This document shows positions 33,066 to 46,352 of a stretch of 64,000 nt of DNA, one piece after another. Source of the stretch: Niallia endozanthoxylica. GTDB lineage: Bacteria > Bacillota > Bacilli > Bacillales > Cytobacillaceae. The stretch spans positions 124,001-188,000 of the forward strand of contig NZ_VYKL01000015.1 in assembly GCF_008710145.1 (NCBI RefSeq). Reading direction: 5' to 3'. Below the pieces are notes generated by a model. It searched no databases and was not told the DNA's origin. It worked only from the letters and a program-made list of their open reading frames with translations. The position numbers and the translations under genes are program-made. Every line of letters begins with the position of its first letter. Positions within the stretch are counted from its first letter, which is position 1.

Positions 33066-34028
33066 TTATGTATTCGATTTAATTTTAAGCTTTCCTTCAA
33101 TATACGAGAAAATTTCAGTTATTTTTTTTTCTAATTCCTGTCGCTCTGTGGCAGCTGTCATATCAAACCATTCTACATCCATTTTATTACGAAACCAAGT
33201 TAGCTGTCTTTTTGCATAGCGGCGAGAATTCTGCTTTAAGTTTACGACCGCTTCATCAAGGGATACTTTACCGTCCAAGTATTCATACAGCTCTTTATAG
33301 CCAATAGCTTGAATGGACTGGCAATTTCTTATTCCTTGTTGAAATAACTGTTTTACTTCATTTAACAACCCTTCTTGCATCATCATGTCTACTCGCCTAT
33401 TGATTCTTTCATACAATTTTTCACGCTCCATAGTTAAACCAATAACAGCAGCATCATATAAGGGCTCTGGCGTTTGCGTTTCCTGCCATTCACTCATTGT
33501 TTTTCCTGTACAGTGATAAATTTCTAAAGCACGAATAATCCGGCGGACATTATTGGGATGAATTTTTTCAGCACTTTCAGGATCATATTTCATTAGCTGA
33601 TCATGTAAAAAGAGGTTCCCTTTTTTTTCAGCTTGTTCCTCCAAACTATGGCGAAATTCATCATTACTAGGGGCTTCAGAAAACTGATAATCAAATAATA
33701 CAGATTGAATATAGAGGCCGGTTCCGCCGACAATAATCGGAAGTTTACCTCTACTCGTGATTTCAGAGATTTTCTCCCTGACTAACTCTTGAAATTCAGC
33801 AGCTGAAAAGGATTCCGTTGGATGTTTTATATCAATTAAATAATGAGGAATTCCTTGCATTTCAGCCTGCTTAATTTTCGCTGTACCAATATCCATTTGT
33901 TTATAAATCTGCATGGAATCACCACTGATGATTTCCCCATTAAAAGCATGAGCCAGTTTAATACTGGTCGCTGTTTTCCCAACCGCAGTTGGTCCAATCA
34001 GACATAAGAGCTTACATTTCGCAGTCAA
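33066..34028 (-). CDS. miaA: tRNA dimethylallyltransferase
   Basis: The 320-residue enzyme transfers a dimethylallyl group to N6 of A37 in tRNAs reading UNN codons. The P-loop is GPTAVGKTA, followed by the SGDSMQIYK and GGTGLYIQ motifs and the C-terminal [11 protein letters not shown]. The product i6A is the substrate of MiaB, also encoded in this window. It is adjacent to hfq (31 bases), probably one transcript. Confidence 0.97.
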   Translation of the reverse strand: MTAKCKLLCLIGPTAVGKTATSIKLAHAFNGEIISGDSMQIYKQMDIGTAKIKQAEMQGIPHYLIDIKHPTESFSAAEFQELVREKISEITSRGKLPIIVGGTGLYIQSVLFDYQFSEAPSNDEFRHSLEEQAEKKGNLFLHDQLMKYDPESAEKIHPNNVRRIIRALEIYHCTGKTMSEWQETQTPEPLYDAAVIGLTMEREKLYERINRRVDMMMQEGLLNEVKQLFQQGIRNCQSIQAIGYKELYEYLDGKVSLDEAVVNLKQNSRRYAKRQLTWFRNKMDVEWFDMTAATERQELEKKITEIFSYIEGKLKIKSNT

Positions 34029-34346
34029 TTTCTACACTACCTTTTACGTGAAAATACAGTATAACCGCACATTTTTGGCTACCTTCTATATCATACCATA
34101 TTTAGTTAGTAAAGCAGCCAAACATCTATTCATTATGACCATTTTACTGAGAACTATTCAATTCCATTTCAAGGTTTACAGTTTCTTTTAATTAAACATG
34201 ATTAAATGATAAATTTTACTCATGTAACAGACCCGTGATTGAAAGGTTACAACTCATTTAAAATTGTATAACATTTGCCTTCTCTCCCACTTTTCATGCT
34301 AATGTTAAAAAGTGAGCGAATTATTATTGGAATTGGGTGAATAGGA
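34029..34346. other. miaA-mreBH divergent gap
   Basis: 318 bases. An inverted repeat CACTTTT...AAAAAGTG stands at 34288-34314, 30 bases before the mreBH start, followed by GCGAA. B. subtilis mreBH is transcribed by sigma-I (CCCCC-type -35, CGAA -10). The CTCCCAC and CGAA here are suggestive, but the spacing is wrong for a confident call. Confidence 0.3.
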
Positions 34347-35354
34347 ATGTTTTCAAATGCAGAAATAGGGATTGATTTAGGAACTGCCAATACACTTGTC
34401 TATAGTAAAAATAAAGGAATCGTAATTAACGAACCTAGCGTCGTAGCTATTGATACCGTAACAAAAAAAGTGATTGCAGTTGGAAACGAAGCAAAAGAAA
34501 TGGTTGGAAAAACACCGGAAAACATTATCGTAATCCGCCCTTTGAAGGAAGGTGTCATCGCCGACTATGATACCACAACAGAAATGCTGCGTCACATTAT
34601 TGCTAAAGCTTCTAAAGCACTCGGATTTTCTTTACGAAAACCTAATGTTGCTGTTTGTACTCCATCTGGCTCTACAAGTGTTGATCGTAGAGCGATTCAA
34701 GATGCTGTTCGTAATGCTGGAGCAAAAAAGGTATATATAATAGAAGAACCGGTAGCAGCAGCCATCGGAGCAGGCATGCCTATCGATGAACCAGTTGCCA
34801 ATGTAGTCATTGACTTTGGCGGTGGCTCTACTGAGGTTGCTATCATTTCCTTTGGCGGTGTGGTTGCCTGTCATACTGTTAAAATTGGCGGCGACCACTT
34901 AGATGATGATATTATCCAATTTGTTAGAAAAAAATATAATGTTCTAATTGGAGAACGAACAGCAGAAAGAATTAAAATGGAAATCGGCTATGCCGTGGCT
35001 GAACATGAAGAATTAAAAATGGAAGTACGTGGTCGTGACCTTGTCAACGGCCTGCCTAAAACCATCACTTTATCCTCTTTTGAGATTCACAATGCCATAA
35101 AGGAAGCGTTATTACAAATTTTGGAAGCAGTTAGAGCAACATTAGAGGACAGCCCTGCAGAACTTAGCGGTGATATTGTTGACCGCGGTGTCATTCTGAC
35201 CGGCGGCGGAGCACTGCTAAAAGGAATGGAAGAATGGCTTACAAATGTAATTGCTGTTCCAATTGCTCTAGCGGAAAATCCCCTTGAATGTGTCGCAACT
35301 GGAGCAGGTAAATCATTGCAATATTTAAATAAACTTCTTACTGTAGCAAATTAA
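34347..35354 (+). CDS. mreBH: Rod-shape actin homologue MreBH
   Basis: A 335-residue bacterial actin. Nucleotide-binding motifs are [13 protein letters not shown] (phosphate 1), [13 protein letters not shown] (phosphate 2) and [16 protein letters not shown] (adenosine). The stand-alone position, the length and the N-terminus [12 protein letters not shown] match MreBH rather than MreB or Mbl. It forms membrane-attached filaments that guide lateral wall synthesis and, in B. subtilis, the LytE autolysin. Confidence 0.92.
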   Translation: MFSNAEIGIDLGTANTLVYSKNKGIVINEPSVVAIDTVTKKVIAVGNEAKEMVGKTPENIIVIRPLKEGVIADYDTTTEMLRHIIAKASKALGFSLRKPNVAVCTPSGSTSVDRRAIQDAVRNAGAKKVYIIEEPVAAAIGAGMPIDEPVANVVIDFGGGSTEVAIISFGGVVACHTVKIGGDHLDDDIIQFVRKKYNVLIGERTAERIKMEIGYAVAEHEELKMEVRGRDLVNGLPKTITLSSFEIHNAIKEALLQILEAVRATLEDSPAELSGDIVDRGVILTGGGALLKGMEEWLTNVIAVPIALAENPLECVATGAGKSLQYLNKLLTVAN

Positions 35355-35400
35355 AAATGTCCATTTATGGTGCCTGTGCACCATGAATGGACATTTTTTG
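35353..35400. terminator. Bidirectional terminator between mreBH and mutL
   Basis: AAAATGTCCATTTATGGTG pairs with its complement around a 5-base loop, with TTTTTT on the plus side and A/T-rich sequence on the other. Confidence 0.9.
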
Positions 35401-35428
35401 ATTAATGAATGTGGATGATTCATTACAC

Positions 35429-37414
35429 CTACATCACCCGCTTGAACATTTTTTCAAGCTCGTAAACGGATGTATGAATGATAATCGGACGGCCATGCGG
35501 ACAAGTAAACGGATCAGATGTTTGTCTAAGTTCATCTAATAATGCTTGAATTTCGTCATTCCGCAAATGGCGATTCGCTTTTATAGAACCCTTACAGCTC
35601 ATCATAATGGCAGCTTCTTCGCGCAGCTTTTTGATATCCACTTTCTTCATTGAAAGTAGCTGCTCAATCATATCTTCGATGATTTCCTTTTCTTCCCCTT
35701 TTGGAAACCATTGCGGATGAGCTTTTACAATATAACTGTTATAACCAAATGGCTCAAGGAATACTCCAACCTTTTCAAGCTCAGATTTGTATTCTTCAAT
35801 TTTTACAGCTTCGTCTGTTGAATATTCAACTGTGATGGGAACAAGAAGTTCCTGTAATTCAGAAGCCACCATTCCTACCTTTTCCTTAAAAAACTCATAT
35901 TTAATACGCTCCTGAGCTGCATGCTGATCAATGATATACAGGCCGCGATCATTTTGAGCTAATATATATGTGCCATGCATTTGCCCTATTGGATAAAGCG
36001 GCGGTACTCTGCATGCATTTACCTCCTCAGACAGAACCACAGTATCATTACTAGTTAGTTCTGAAGCATCAGAAGAAGCATCAACCATCCGCTCTTCAGC
36101 ATCGTTTAGCTCCTTATCCATTTCTAGATTATTCCCTACATGATTGCCTTCATGCGGAGAGAGCTGTTCTTGCCGACTTATACCATTTACATCATCAAGA
36201 AACTCCTCTCTTACAGAAAAAGTTTCTTCCGCTCTAGACTGTTGTTTGCCTGCATCTGTCAAAATAGGGTCATGCTTTACAGAAACCCTCTCTGAAACTG
36301 AAATCTCCGGTTCAGTTTCATCTCTGTTTATAAAAGTGGGAGCAGGTATATGATCAAGCTGCATGATGGTTTGTTCAGATTGCGTTTTCTTTTGTTTATT
36401 TGTTGTAAAACCAGCTGGAATAAGTTCCTTCGTTTTAAATGCTTCTTTAATACTATTGGTAATAAGCTCATTCAATTCTTGTTCTTTACTGATACGTACT
36501 TCGAGCTTAGATGGATGAACGTTCACATCAACAAGAATAGGATCCATCGTAATATTTAATAATACAATCGGAAACCTGCCAATTGGCAGCAAAGTATGAT
36601 ATCCTTCCTGAATCGCCCTTACAAGCGGATAATTTTTAATAAAACGGCCATTAATCATAGTCGAAATATAATTTCTTGATGCTCTTGTAATTTCAGGAAG
36701 TGCAATATAGCCATCAATAACAAAATCAAGCGACGTTACATGGAGTGGAATCATTTTTTTTGCTATATTCATTCCATAAATAGCTGCTAACACTTGTCTA
36801 ACATCGCCATTTCCAGTTGTATGAAGAAGCTTTCGTTCATTGTGAATCAAGCGAATGGATACATCCGGATGGGCAAGAGCTAACCGGTTTGTTACATCTG
36901 TAATATTACCTAGCTCTGTATGGACTGTTTTCATATATTTTAAGCGCGCCGGGGTGTTATAAAATAAATCCGTTATCGTTAGGTCCGTCCCTTTTCGAGC
37001 AGCTGCCTTTTCAAGTGCGGTTACTTTTCCGCCTTCAAGGACAATTCGAGTCCCTTCATTGCCGGTTGAGGTAATTAGTTCTAATTTTGAAACAGAAGCA
37101 ATACTTGGAAGTGCCTCGCCACGAAATCCCAAAGTACGAATGCGGAACAAGTCATGCTCATTTTTTATCTTACTTGTGGCATGACGTTTGAACGCCATGG
37201 GCACATCCTTTTCCTCGATGCCATCTCCATTGTCACTTATTCGAATTTTCGAAAGCCCTGCCTCTTCAATTTCAATATCAATGATAGAAGCACCAGCATC
37301 AATAGCATTCTCAACTAATTCCTTTACAACCGACGCAGGACGCTCAACCACTTCCCCAGCGGCAATTTTATTCGAAAGCGCGTCATCGAGTTGTATAATT
37401 TTCCCCAAGTTCAT
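35429..37414 (-). CDS. mutL: DNA mismatch repair protein MutL
   Basis: The 661-residue protein has an N-terminal GHKL ATPase ([24 protein letters not shown]), a variable acidic linker (about 340-470), and a C-terminal dimerisation/endonuclease domain. The nicking endonuclease motif [12 protein letters not shown] and a Zn-site segment ([15 protein letters not shown]) are present. This MutL should therefore nick DNA itself, as in organisms without MutH. It is ten bases after mutS, in one operon. Confidence 0.97.
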   Translation of the reverse strand: MNLGKIIQLDDALSNKIAAGEVVERPASVVKELVENAIDAGASIIDIEIEEAGLSKIRISDNGDGIEEKDVPMAFKRHATSKIKNEHDLFRIRTLGFRGEALPSIASVSKLELITSTGNEGTRIVLEGGKVTALEKAAARKGTDLTITDLFYNTPARLKYMKTVHTELGNITDVTNRLALAHPDVSIRLIHNERKLLHTTGNGDVRQVLAAIYGMNIAKKMIPLHVTSLDFVIDGYIALPEITRASRNYISTMINGRFIKNYPLVRAIQEGYHTLLPIGRFPIVLLNITMDPILVDVNVHPSKLEVRISKEQELNELITNSIKEAFKTKELIPAGFTTNKQKKTQSEQTIMQLDHIPAPTFINRDETEPEISVSERVSVKHDPILTDAGKQQSRAEETFSVREEFLDDVNGISRQEQLSPHEGNHVGNNLEMDKELNDAEERMVDASSDASELTSNDTVVLSEEVNACRVPPLYPIGQMHGTYILAQNDRGLYIIDQHAAQERIKYEFFKEKVGMVASELQELLVPITVEYSTDEAVKIEEYKSELEKVGVFLEPFGYNSYIVKAHPQWFPKGEEKEIIEDMIEQLLSMKKVDIKKLREEAAIMMSCKGSIKANRHLRNDEIQALLDELRQTSDPFTCPHGRPIIIHTSVYELEKMFKRVM

Positions 37415-37423
37415 TTACCTCCG

Positions 37424-40105
37424 TTAGCTTTTTATCTTTTTATGAAGGTCATAGAGTATATTCATTGCTTGCATCGGAGTCATATCTAATATATCTAACT
37501 CTTTAATCTTTTCAAGGACACGTTTTTCTTTTACGTCTAGGTGGTTTTTCTTTAGCTGTACAGGTTCCTCAGCAAAGAAGGAAAGCTGTGTTTCTGCAAT
37601 CTTTACCGATACTGGTAGTAAGTCATGTTCTTCAGCAGGATCATCATTTAATTTCGAAATCCCTTCATTCATTGACTCAACGGATTGTTTGCTATTAGCT
37701 GCCGGTTCTCTTAGGGTCAATTTTATATTTTGTTGCTCTAAAGAGATTAGTATTTCATTTGCCCTCTTAATCAACTCTTCAGGCAATTGTGCCAGTTGGG
37801 CAACATGTATACCATAACTTTTATCAGCCGGTCCATCTTTTATTTTATGAAGAAAAACCACTTTCTCATTTTGTTCAATTGCGCTGACATGAATATTCTG
37901 TAAATGTTCTAATTCCTCCTCGAGAACTGTTAACTCATGATAATGTGTTGAAAAAAGTGTTTTAGCCCCAATCTTATTATGAATATATTCAATAATTGCC
38001 TGTGCTAAGGCCATTCCATCATATGTTGAAGTTCCACGTCCTATTTCATCAAATAGAATAAGACTGTTTTTTGTTGCATGGGAAATGGCATTTTTTGCTT
38101 CAAGCATTTCAACCATAAAAGTACTTTGTCCGGAAATTAAGTCATCTGCTGCACCAATTCTTGTAAACACCTGGTCAAATATAGGCAGAATGGCTTCAGA
38201 TGCAGGAACATAACAACCAATTTGTGCTAATATAGCCGTTAAAGCGATTTGCCGCATATACGTACTTTTTCCTGACATGTTCGGACCGGTTATAAGAAGT
38301 ATCTCCCTTTCATTATGCATAATACAATCGTTAGGTACATATCGATCTGCGTTCATCACCTTTTCAACTACAGGATGGCGGCCTTCTTTAATCATGATAC
38401 GGCGTTCCTCTGAAAAAACAGGTTTAACATAATGACGTTCTTCACTAATGGTGGCAAAACATTGGAGAACATCCAGTTCACTGATTGTTTTTGCTAGCGC
38501 TTGTAATCTTGGGATATATTCTTTCACATGCTCACGAATCTCAGAAAAAAGTTGATATTCCAAGTCCATACTTTTTTCTTCTGCCTGTAAAATTAATGCT
38601 TCTTTTTCTTTTAATTCCGGTGTAATATAACGTTCAGCATTTGTTAATGTCTGCTTTCGTTCGTATCTGCCTTCTTCAAGCAAATGTAAATTCGCTTTTG
38701 TTACTTCAATATAATAACCAAATACTCGGTTATAACCGACTTTTAATGATTTAATACCTGTTTTTTCCCGCTCTTCACGTTCAAGCTGAGCAATCCATGA
38801 CTTTCCATTTCTTGTAGCATCACGATAACGGTCAAGCTCCTCGTTATAGCCATCTCGAATCATATTTCCCTCTTTTACGGACAATGGCGGATTTTCAACA
38901 ATTGCTTTTTCAAGCAAATCGGTAATTTCTTCACAGGCATCCAGCCGGTCGGCTAGTTGCCTGCTTACTTCATTACCAAGCTGCTCAACAAGATTATGAA
39001 TGATAGGAATTTGTTCAAGAGATCTCCTTAATTGGACAAGATCTCGAGCACTTACATTACCGAATGCCACTCTTCCAGCAAGACGTTCAAGATCATATAC
39101 TTCTTTAAGTTTTTCTCTTAATTCCTGTCGTTCAAAATAAGCATTTATTAAGGTTTCAACCATAAAAAGACGTGTTTGAATAGACTCTTTATCAATCAAT
39201 GGTCGATCCATCCACTGTTTTAATAACCGTCCACCCATGGCTGTTTTCGTTTCATCTAGGAGCCAAAGGAGGGATCCCTTTTTCCCTTTCGAGCGAATCG
39301 TTTCAGTGAGTTCAAGATTTCTTTTTGAAAAATAATCAATCTTCATATATTGATAGATTTGATAGCTTGAAACAGGCTGAAGATGGCCTAGACTTCTTTT
39401 CTGTGTTCTATGCAGATAATTTAAGAGTCTTGCTGTGGTAGTTTGAAGCTTTTCCTCAGTTACATCACGAAACAGAGACTGGTAATTATCCTTGATTTCC
39501 TCATCATCTTCAAATGATATGGTTACTTGTAATCGCTCACGAATTTTCCTCTGCCATTCCCCTTCGAAGCTTGAGTTTACAACTAGCTCTTTTGCTCCTA
39601 ATATGGCTAGCTCATTAATTACTTCTTCGAAAGACGCGCTCAATATAGTAACCTTATTCTCTCCTGTCGATAAATCATTATAGGCAAACCCATACGTTCC
39701 ATCAGAAAAATAACTGATGGTAGCAATATAGTTGTTATCCTTTTCCTGCAATCCTTTCCCTTCCATCATTGTACCCGGTGTAATCAGCTGTACAACCTCG
39801 CGCCGGACAACACCTTTTGCCTGTTTAGGATCTTCTGTTTGTTCACATATTGCCACTTTATATCCACGTTCAACAAGCTGCTCAACATAGGTAGAAGCTG
39901 AGTGATAGGGGACTCCGCACATGGGAATACGTTCTTCTCCCCCGCCCTCACGGCTAGTTAAAGTAATTTCTAATTCCTGCGATGCCTTAATGGCATCATC
40001 AAAGAACATTTCGTAAAAGTCTCCAAGTCGAAAAAATAAAAAGGCATCTTGATAGTCTGCCTTTACTTGTAAATATTGTTGTATCATCGGCGTATAAACG
40101 ACCAT
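37424..40105 (-). CDS. mutS: DNA mismatch recognition protein MutS
   Basis: The 893-residue protein has the mismatch-binding [10 protein letters not shown] (Phe-x-Glu motif) near residue 30, the connector, lever and clamp domains, then the ABC-type ATPase with [23 protein letters not shown] and [11 protein letters not shown] 40105 is chosen because the family begins [12 protein letters not shown] and GGAGG lies at normal distance. It starts the mutS-mutL operon. C-terminal residues QLSFF resemble the beta-clamp binding motif. Confidence 0.97.
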   Translation of the reverse strand: MVVYTPMIQQYLQVKADYQDAFLFFRLGDFYEMFFDDAIKASQELEITLTSREGGGEERIPMCGVPYHSASTYVEQLVERGYKVAICEQTEDPKQAKGVVRREVVQLITPGTMMEGKGLQEKDNNYIATISYFSDGTYGFAYNDLSTGENKVTILSASFEEVINELAILGAKELVVNSSFEGEWQRKIRERLQVTISFEDDEEIKDNYQSLFRDVTEEKLQTTTARLLNYLHRTQKRSLGHLQPVSSYQIYQYMKIDYFSKRNLELTETIRSKGKKGSLLWLLDETKTAMGGRLLKQWMDRPLIDKESIQTRLFMVETLINAYFERQELREKLKEVYDLERLAGRVAFGNVSARDLVQLRRSLEQIPIIHNLVEQLGNEVSRQLADRLDACEEITDLLEKAIVENPPLSVKEGNMIRDGYNEELDRYRDATRNGKSWIAQLEREEREKTGIKSLKVGYNRVFGYYIEVTKANLHLLEEGRYERKQTLTNAERYITPELKEKEALILQAEEKSMDLEYQLFSEIREHVKEYIPRLQALAKTISELDVLQCFATISEERHYVKPVFSEERRIMIKEGRHPVVEKVMNADRYVPNDCIMHNEREILLITGPNMSGKSTYMRQIALTAILAQIGCYVPASEAILPIFDQVFTRIGAADDLISGQSTFMVEMLEAKNAISHATKNSLILFDEIGRGTSTYDGMALAQAIIEYIHNKIGAKTLFSTHYHELTVLEEELEHLQNIHVSAIEQNEKVVFLHKIKDGPADKSYGIHVAQLAQLPEELIKRANEILISLEQQNIKLTLREPAANSKQSVESMNEGISKLNDDPAEEHDLLPVSVKIAETQLSFFAEEPVQLKKNHLDVKEKRVLEKIKELDILDMTPMQAMNILYDLHKKIKS

Positions 40106-40231
40106 CATTTCCTCCAATAACCAAAAATAATTTCTATTACTTAATTATAGCATACAAGATATCAATCTCGTATGGGAGGTTTTTCTAAAGAGTGGCTCCA
40201 ATGATTCATATCTATGTTTGAGCAAAGAAAA

Positions 40232-40257
40232 AACTAGGAAGTAAAGTCTTCCTAGTT
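40232..40257 (-). terminator. cotE terminator
   Basis: AACTAGGAAG pairs with CTTCCTAGTT around six bases; TTTTTTC follows on the minus strand. Confidence 0.85.
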
Positions 40258-40262
40258 AACTG

Positions 40263-40805
40263 CTATTTATCTTTTTTTCCGTGTAAGAAGTCAGGATCCA
40301 AATCTTCAAAATCCTCATCCTCTACATCTAGGCACCAATCATCATCATTATCATATTTATCCGGATAAACAGCTACACATACTTTTGTTTCTCCAATTAC
40401 TTCAACCATAAATTCTCTTTCAACATGGACAATGATTTTATCTCCTTTTGGCGAAATAACACATTCAACACAGTTTGGCTGCTGCACCACTCTAGCGATA
40501 ACATCTTGATCATCCAGGCAATCAGGATCGCGGTATTTTAACTTGATGACATCACAATATTCGACACGTTCAGTTACTACTTCTGTTTTTGTATTTCTAT
40601 TAAAAGAATACCAAACGTTAATATCATAATAGCCCTTTACTTCAACCGTTTTTCCTACCTTTTTCGCCTCGTACGTATGGTTTATAATCCAACAGCCAAG
40701 GATACTTGACGGCTGGTGTGACGGGCAGATCGTATGATTGGACTGAGTACATTTACGTCCTTTTGCAACGACTGCTTTTGTGATTATCTCTCTGTAATCT
40801 CCCAT
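40263..40805 (-). CDS. cotE: Outer spore coat morphogenetic protein CotE
   Basis: A 180-residue homologue of CotE, the protein that organises the outer coat in the mother cell. Family features are [15 protein letters not shown] at the N-terminus, [35 protein letters not shown], and a strongly acidic C-terminal tail. There are more cysteines than I recall in the B. subtilis protein. ATG 40805 is preferred, with GAGGAGG 11 bases upstream; a start ten codons earlier overlaps that site. CATACAAT, a perfect sigma-E -10, lies about 110 bases upstream (complement of 40911-40918), without a clear -35. Confidence 0.95.
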   Translation of the reverse strand: MGDYREIITKAVVAKGRKCTQSNHTICPSHQPSSILGCWIINHTYEAKKVGKTVEVKGYYDINVWYSFNRNTKTEVVTERVEYCDVIKLKYRDPDCLDDQDVIARVVQQPNCVECVISPKGDKIIVHVEREFMVEVIGETKVCVAVYPDKYDNDDDWCLDVEDEDFEDLDPDFLHGKKDK

Positions 40806-41022
40806 TGCGAGCGAAACCTCCTCATTCATTTTCAATTCATCCTATGCGTGTTATTAGGCTGGTGTGCGATTATTTTTTGATGAATATCATAAAAAATATA
40901 GGCATGGTGCATTGTATGCTTATGAAAAGAGAAGGTTCCAACTTGTTTATAAGCCTGGTATTTCTTTAGATTCCGCTAAAATATTGATTACAGAAAGGTC
41001 ATCATTTGTCGAATTGCAAAGA

Positions 41023-41048
41023 AGCCCGGATAAATATCCGGACTTTTT
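41023..41048. terminator. Terminator-like hairpin between cotE promoter region and ricA
   Basis: GCCCGGATA and TATCCGGAC pair around two bases. TTTTT follows on the plus strand and TTCTTT on the minus strand. It probably ends the ricA/miaB transcript. Confidence 0.65.
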
Positions 41049-41061
41049 AGTATAATAATTT

Positions 41062-41493
41062 TTAATGACGGGAACAGTTCTTATTTTGTATTTCTGCTCC
41101 GGTTTCTCCGCTTAGCAAATTACCACCCGTCGCCTTAATAACTTCATCTGTTACTGCGTTAGAAATGGTGGTAGCAACTAGCTGTAATAAATCATTTACA
41201 TCAGCTTGTGATTGTTTAAATTCATAGACGATTGGAATTTCATCTAATTCCTGCTCCAGTGCAGCAATTTTTTCCTCGGTCTTTCTCAAGGCTTCAACTT
41301 TTCCATAATGTTGGAAATTGACTGCTTGTTTTTGTAAAGCCTTGATGGATGAAATACTATTACGCACTTTTTCATTTGCATGTATTTGCGCTTCAGCACG
41401 TTTAAAATAATCCACCTCATCTGTCTCAGCAATCATCTTAGCTAAATCCTTTGCTCTTGCAACGATTTCATCTTTTGTATATTTCCCCAACAT
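41062..41493 (-). CDS. ricA: RicA (YmcA), subunit of the RicTAF complex
   Basis: The 143-residue helical protein belongs to the YlbF/YmcA family. In B. subtilis RicA joins RicF (YlbF) and RicT (YaaT) in a complex with Fe-S clusters that guides RNase Y cleavage of mRNAs and affects sporulation, competence and biofilms. Two cysteine-bearing regions of the complex subunits coordinate the cluster; here one cysteine is near the C-terminus (NKNCSRH). RNase Y itself is encoded six kb away. ATG 41493 follows GAGG. Confidence 0.92.
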   Translation of the reverse strand: MLGKYTKDEIVARAKDLAKMIAETDEVDYFKRAEAQIHANEKVRNSISSIKALQKQAVNFQHYGKVEALRKTEEKIAALEQELDEIPIVYEFKQSQADVNDLLQLVATTISNAVTDEVIKATGGNLLSGETGAEIQNKNCSRH

Positions 41494-41514
41494 TTTCACC
41501 TCGATTGGTTCTAA

Positions 41515-43035
41515 TTATTCCACCATTTCTCCATTCAATGACCATGTTTTTGCATCTGTTATTTTAACCTTAACTATTTTTCCAATGGCTGTTTTTGGCG
41601 CTATAAAATTAACAAGCTTGTTTCTGCGTGTATAACCAGCCAATACGTCCGGATTATTCTTACTTTCTCCCTCAACAAGAACTTCCACGATTTTGCCCTC
41701 ATATTTCTTCAATGCGGCGGCTGACATTTCATTTACAACAGCATTCAATCGCTGCAAACGTTCTTTTTTGACTTCCATTGGTACATTATCCTCCATCTTC
41801 GCTGCCGGTGTCCCTTCACGAGGAGAGTAAATAAACGTATATGCAGCTTCATATCCAACTTCACGATATAGTGATAATGTTTCCTCAAATTGTTCATCTG
41901 TTTCATTTGGATAGCCGACAATAATATCTGTTGTTAAAGCTACATCTGGAATAGCAGCTTTAATTTTTCCTACCAATTCTAAATACTGCTCTCTAGTATA
42001 CTTACGGGCCATAATTTTTAGTACATCTGTTGAACCAGATTGGACAGGCAGATGAATATGCTCAACAAGATTTCCACCCTTCGCCAATACTTCAATAAGG
42101 TGATCATCAAAATCACGCGGATGACTTGTAGTAAAACGTATTCTAGGAATATCAATTTTTCTTATTTCATCCATTAAGTCGCCTAAACCATATTTGATAT
42201 CAGTGAAGTCCTTGCCATATGCATTTACATTTTGACCTAGCAGCGTAATTTCCTGATACCCTTGTGCGGCAAGGTGACGTACTTCTTGAATAACATCCTC
42301 TGGGCGACGGCTTCTCTCTTTCCCTCTTGTAAATGGAACAATACAGTACGTACAGAATTTATCGCAGCCATACATAATATTAACCCATGCTTTAATATTA
42401 CCTCGTCTTACCTTTGGAAGATTCTCAATGACGTCCCCTTCCTTAGACCAAACTTCAACAATCATTTCTTTTGACAAATAAGCCTCTTTTAAAATATTAG
42501 GCAAGCGGTGAATATTATGGGTTCCAAAAATCATATCGACATGATGATATGTTTTTAGAATTTTGTTTACAACTGATTCTTCCTGTGACATACACCCGCA
42601 AACACCAAGTAATAAGTCTGGTTTTTCCAATTTTAAGTGTTTCAGATGCCCAAGTTCTCCAAATACTTTGTTTTCAGCATTTTCGCGAATAGCACAAGTA
42701 TTTAATAAAATGACATTTGCATCCTCAACTGTATCGGTAGGTTCATAACCAAGGGCAAGGAAAATACCAGACATAACTTCAGTATCATGCTCATTCATTT
42801 GACATCCGTATGTACGGATATAGAATTTCCGACCTTGACCCAGCCCTTTAAATTCTTCAGCAATTTCAAAATCCTTGTGGTATTGAACGTCCTCTTTTCC
42901 ACGTTTTTTTGCATCTTTTAAGGATGGTGCCGTAATAACTGTTTCAAAGTATTTACTGTAATCCTTGGCGGATTTTTTGTCCGAAGGATTTACCGTAACT
43001 ACTTGCTGACCTTCTAATCGTTGCTTTTCATTCAT
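41515..43035 (-). CDS. miaB: tRNA-2-methylthio-N6-dimethylallyladenosine synthase MiaB
   Basis: A 506-residue radical SAM methylthiotransferase. The N-terminal domain binds an auxiliary cluster ([23 protein letters not shown]). The radical SAM site is [13 protein letters not shown] (Cys-x3-Cys-x2-Cys). A C-terminal TRAM domain follows. It converts the i6A37 made by MiaA to ms2i6A37. It is 21 bases before ricA, likely one operon. Confidence 0.97.
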   Translation of the reverse strand: MNEKQRLEGQQVVTVNPSDKKSAKDYSKYFETVITAPSLKDAKKRGKEDVQYHKDFEIAEEFKGLGQGRKFYIRTYGCQMNEHDTEVMSGIFLALGYEPTDTVEDANVILLNTCAIRENAENKVFGELGHLKHLKLEKPDLLLGVCGCMSQEESVVNKILKTYHHVDMIFGTHNIHRLPNILKEAYLSKEMIVEVWSKEGDVIENLPKVRRGNIKAWVNIMYGCDKFCTYCIVPFTRGKERSRRPEDVIQEVRHLAAQGYQEITLLGQNVNAYGKDFTDIKYGLGDLMDEIRKIDIPRIRFTTSHPRDFDDHLIEVLAKGGNLVEHIHLPVQSGSTDVLKIMARKYTREQYLELVGKIKAAIPDVALTTDIIVGYPNETDEQFEETLSLYREVGYEAAYTFIYSPREGTPAAKMEDNVPMEVKKERLQRLNAVVNEMSAAALKKYEGKIVEVLVEGESKNNPDVLAGYTRRNKLVNFIAPKTAIGKIVKVKITDAKTWSLNGEMVE

Positions 43036-43202
43036 TTATTTTTTCTCCTTTCGCTATCATTACATAAATAGATAGAGTAATGCACATTATAATAGTATAA
43101 TGCCTTAAATGAATGAACACAATAGACATACTGTTTTCCTGACTAGAAAATGCCGATAGATTATTACCTGTTTGACAAAATAATGTTTGTATTAACAAAA
43201 TA

Positions 43203-43239
43203 AGCAAGTGATTTATTGATATAAATCACTTGCTCTTTT
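43203..43239 (-). terminator. korAB terminator
   Basis: AGCAAGTGATTTAT and ATAAATCACTTGCT form a perfect 14-bp stem with T-rich 3' flanks on both strands. Confidence 0.85.
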
Positions 43240-43251
43240 GTCTTTCATTAA

Positions 43252-44104
<853 letters not shown>

Positions 44105-44118
<14 letters not shown>

Positions 44119-45868
44119 TTAGAACAACTCCTTGCTCTTCGTGAATATTTTTGCATTTCGTATAAACTTCATATGGTTTATATGGGTTTCCATCATATTT
44201 TAATACTTTTTTAATTTTGTCAGCGTATCCAACATTCATCTTAATAATATTTGCCAATTGACCTGTTGCATTATTCTCTATAACAGCTACTTTTTTAGCA
44301 TTTTTTATTAATGGTAACAATTCGTCTGTTGGGAATGGATGAATTAAGCGAATATGAGCATGATTCGCTTTAATGCCCTCTTCTTCTAGACGTAATACTG
44401 CTTCTTCAATTGCTCCACGTGTTGAGTTAAAACCAATTAATAACAAATCAGCTTCATCATGCGGGCAATTTTTATATACAGGAGTATTAAATTTAATGTT
44501 TTCAACTTTTCTAAAGCGCTTATCCATTTGAAGATTACGGTTTAGTGCTGCTTCAGAAGGCTTACCTGTTTCATCGTGTTCTACACCAGTAACATGGTGA
44601 ATTCCATTTTTCACTCCAGGAATTACACGTGGAGAAACTCCGTCCTCAGTTACTTCATAACGCTTGAAATAACCACCCTGATCTGGTAAATCCTCAGTAA
44701 TCAATTTACCACGTCGAATTTCAATTTTATTAAAATCAAGAGGTTCAACCGTTTGTTTACCTAATGATAATTGCAAATCCGATAAGACAATTACAGGGCA
44801 CTGATATTCTTCTGCTAAGTTGAAAGCTTCAGCTGTATCATAAAATGCTTCCTGAACAGTACTTGGAGCTAAAACGATTTTAGGAATCTCACCATGTGTT
44901 CCATAAATCATTGCCATTAAATCTGATTGCTCTTGTTTCGTTGGCATACCAGTTGATGGACCGCCACGTTGAGTATCAACGATTACAAGAGGTGTTTCTG
45001 TAATACCAGATAAACCAATTGCTTCCATTTTTAGTGACAACCCAGGACCGGAAGATGCTGTAAGGGTACGCACACCACCGTAGTTTCCACCGATTGCCAT
45101 TGTAACAGCTGCAATCTCATCCTCTGTTTGAATAACTGCTCCGCCAAGAGGAGGTAATTCTTTAATTAAGTATTCCATTATTTCTGATGCTGGTGTAATT
45201 GGGTATGCAGCCATAAAGCGACAGCCGCCTGCAAGTGCACCTAATGCAATCGCATCATTTCCAATCATAAATAATCTATTTTGACCATCAGCTTCAGCTA
45301 ATTCCATTATTTCAGATTCATCTGTTAATTGATTTTTCAAGTAATCATATCCAGCTTTAATTGCTTCCATATTTTTAGCAACAACCTGCTGACCCTTTTT
45401 ACCAAAAATCTCTTGAACTACGTCTTCAAATACATTAATATTTAGATTTAGGACTGCACATGTTGCCCCTACAGCAACCATGTTCTTCATTAATGAAGTG
45501 CCCAAGTCAGTAGCAATATCTGTAAATGGAACCGCATACAATGATGCTTTTGTATCATCCGGTTTCTTTGGATTTATCTTAGAATCTGCAATCATGATAC
45601 CTTTATCATGCAATTCCTTATAGTTTACATCAATTGTTTCCTGATCAAAAGCTACTAAAATATCAAGATCATCAGAAATAGTGCGAACTTCTGTCGTGCT
45701 TACTCGAATTTTGTTATTTGTATGACCACCTTTAATTCGCGATGAAAAGTGGCGATATCCATATAAATAATAACCTAATCGGTTTAATGCAATAGAGAAA
45801 ATTTCTCCTGTACTTTCGATTCCTTCACCTTGCTGCCCGCCAACCTTCCATGAAAGCTGATTAACCAT
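44105..45868 (-). CDS. korA: 2-oxoacid:ferredoxin oxidoreductase, fused gamma-alpha subunit
   Basis: The 587-residue protein has the gamma domain first (KVGGQQGEGIESTG, SSRIKGGHTNNKIRV, about 1-180) and the alpha/pyrimidine-binding domain after residue 200 (AAYPITPASEIMEYL, GGVRTLTASSGPGLSLKMEA, GMPTKQEQSDL). This gamma-alpha fusion is the usual form in Bacillaceae KorA. ATG follows AAAGGGGTGG. An extended -10 promoter is upstream. The pair sits where B. subtilis has tdh-kbl. Confidence 0.94.
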
Positions 45869-45917
45869 AATTCCACCCCTTTGGATACGTAAAAAATTAT
45901 GTCACTATGTACATAAT

Positions 45918-45926
45918 AGTATAGCA
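45918..45926 (-). promoter_or_regulatory. Extended -10 promoter of korAB
   Basis: Minus strand TG-C-TATACT, about 50 bases upstream of the start, without an obvious -35. Confidence 0.5.
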
Positions 45927-46303
45927 CCAGTCGATTAAATTCTCTAAGAAAATGCCTGACTAAATTATTTTCTAGGAATTTTCATTATATTTGGAAAATC
46001 GAATAGTACTAAACGATTTCAATTCTAGACCTATAACATAAAAAAAGCAACCTTTTCCGACGAAATTTTGACGAAAATATGAATATTTTTTCAAAGATTA
46101 AAAAATATTATATTAAATTATCGAAACAAGGCATAATATCGCTGATTACGACAACTTATTTTATACATTGTAAAACGATTTCATACTTCTATTATATCAA
46201 CCCCTATATTTACAGCATATATAAAATTAAGCAAATCAAATATTATATTTATATAACATTTGATTGTAACGATATTCGCGAATTTATAATATAAACTAAA
46301 TTG
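45927..46303. other. AT-rich gap upstream of korA, no supported gene
   Basis: Extremely AT-rich. The only plus-strand reading frame (46079-46294) lacks a ribosome binding site and has a low-complexity Ile/Tyr/Lys composition. I see no promoter or structured element of substance. Confidence 0.4.
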
Positions 46304-46331
46304 AAAAACCTGTTTGCATCGCAAACAGGTT
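46304..46331 (-). terminator. spoVS terminator
   Basis: AACCTGTTTGC and GCAAACAGGTT pair around three bases; TTTTTC follows on the minus strand. Confidence 0.9.
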
Positions 46332-46352
46332 CTACTTAATATTCATGCTGCT

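Noticed and set aside
34288..34320. Sigma-I promoter of mreBH
   Set aside because: CTCCCAC and CGAA are present but about 26 bases apart, too far for a confident assignment.
40864..41055. 63-codon plus-strand frame between cotE and ricA
   Set aside because: It lies in the cotE promoter region, has no ribosome binding site, and its end is formed by the terminator hairpin.
46079..46294. 71-codon Ile/Tyr/Lys-rich frame
   Set aside because: Composition follows from the AT-rich gap; no ribosome binding site or homology.
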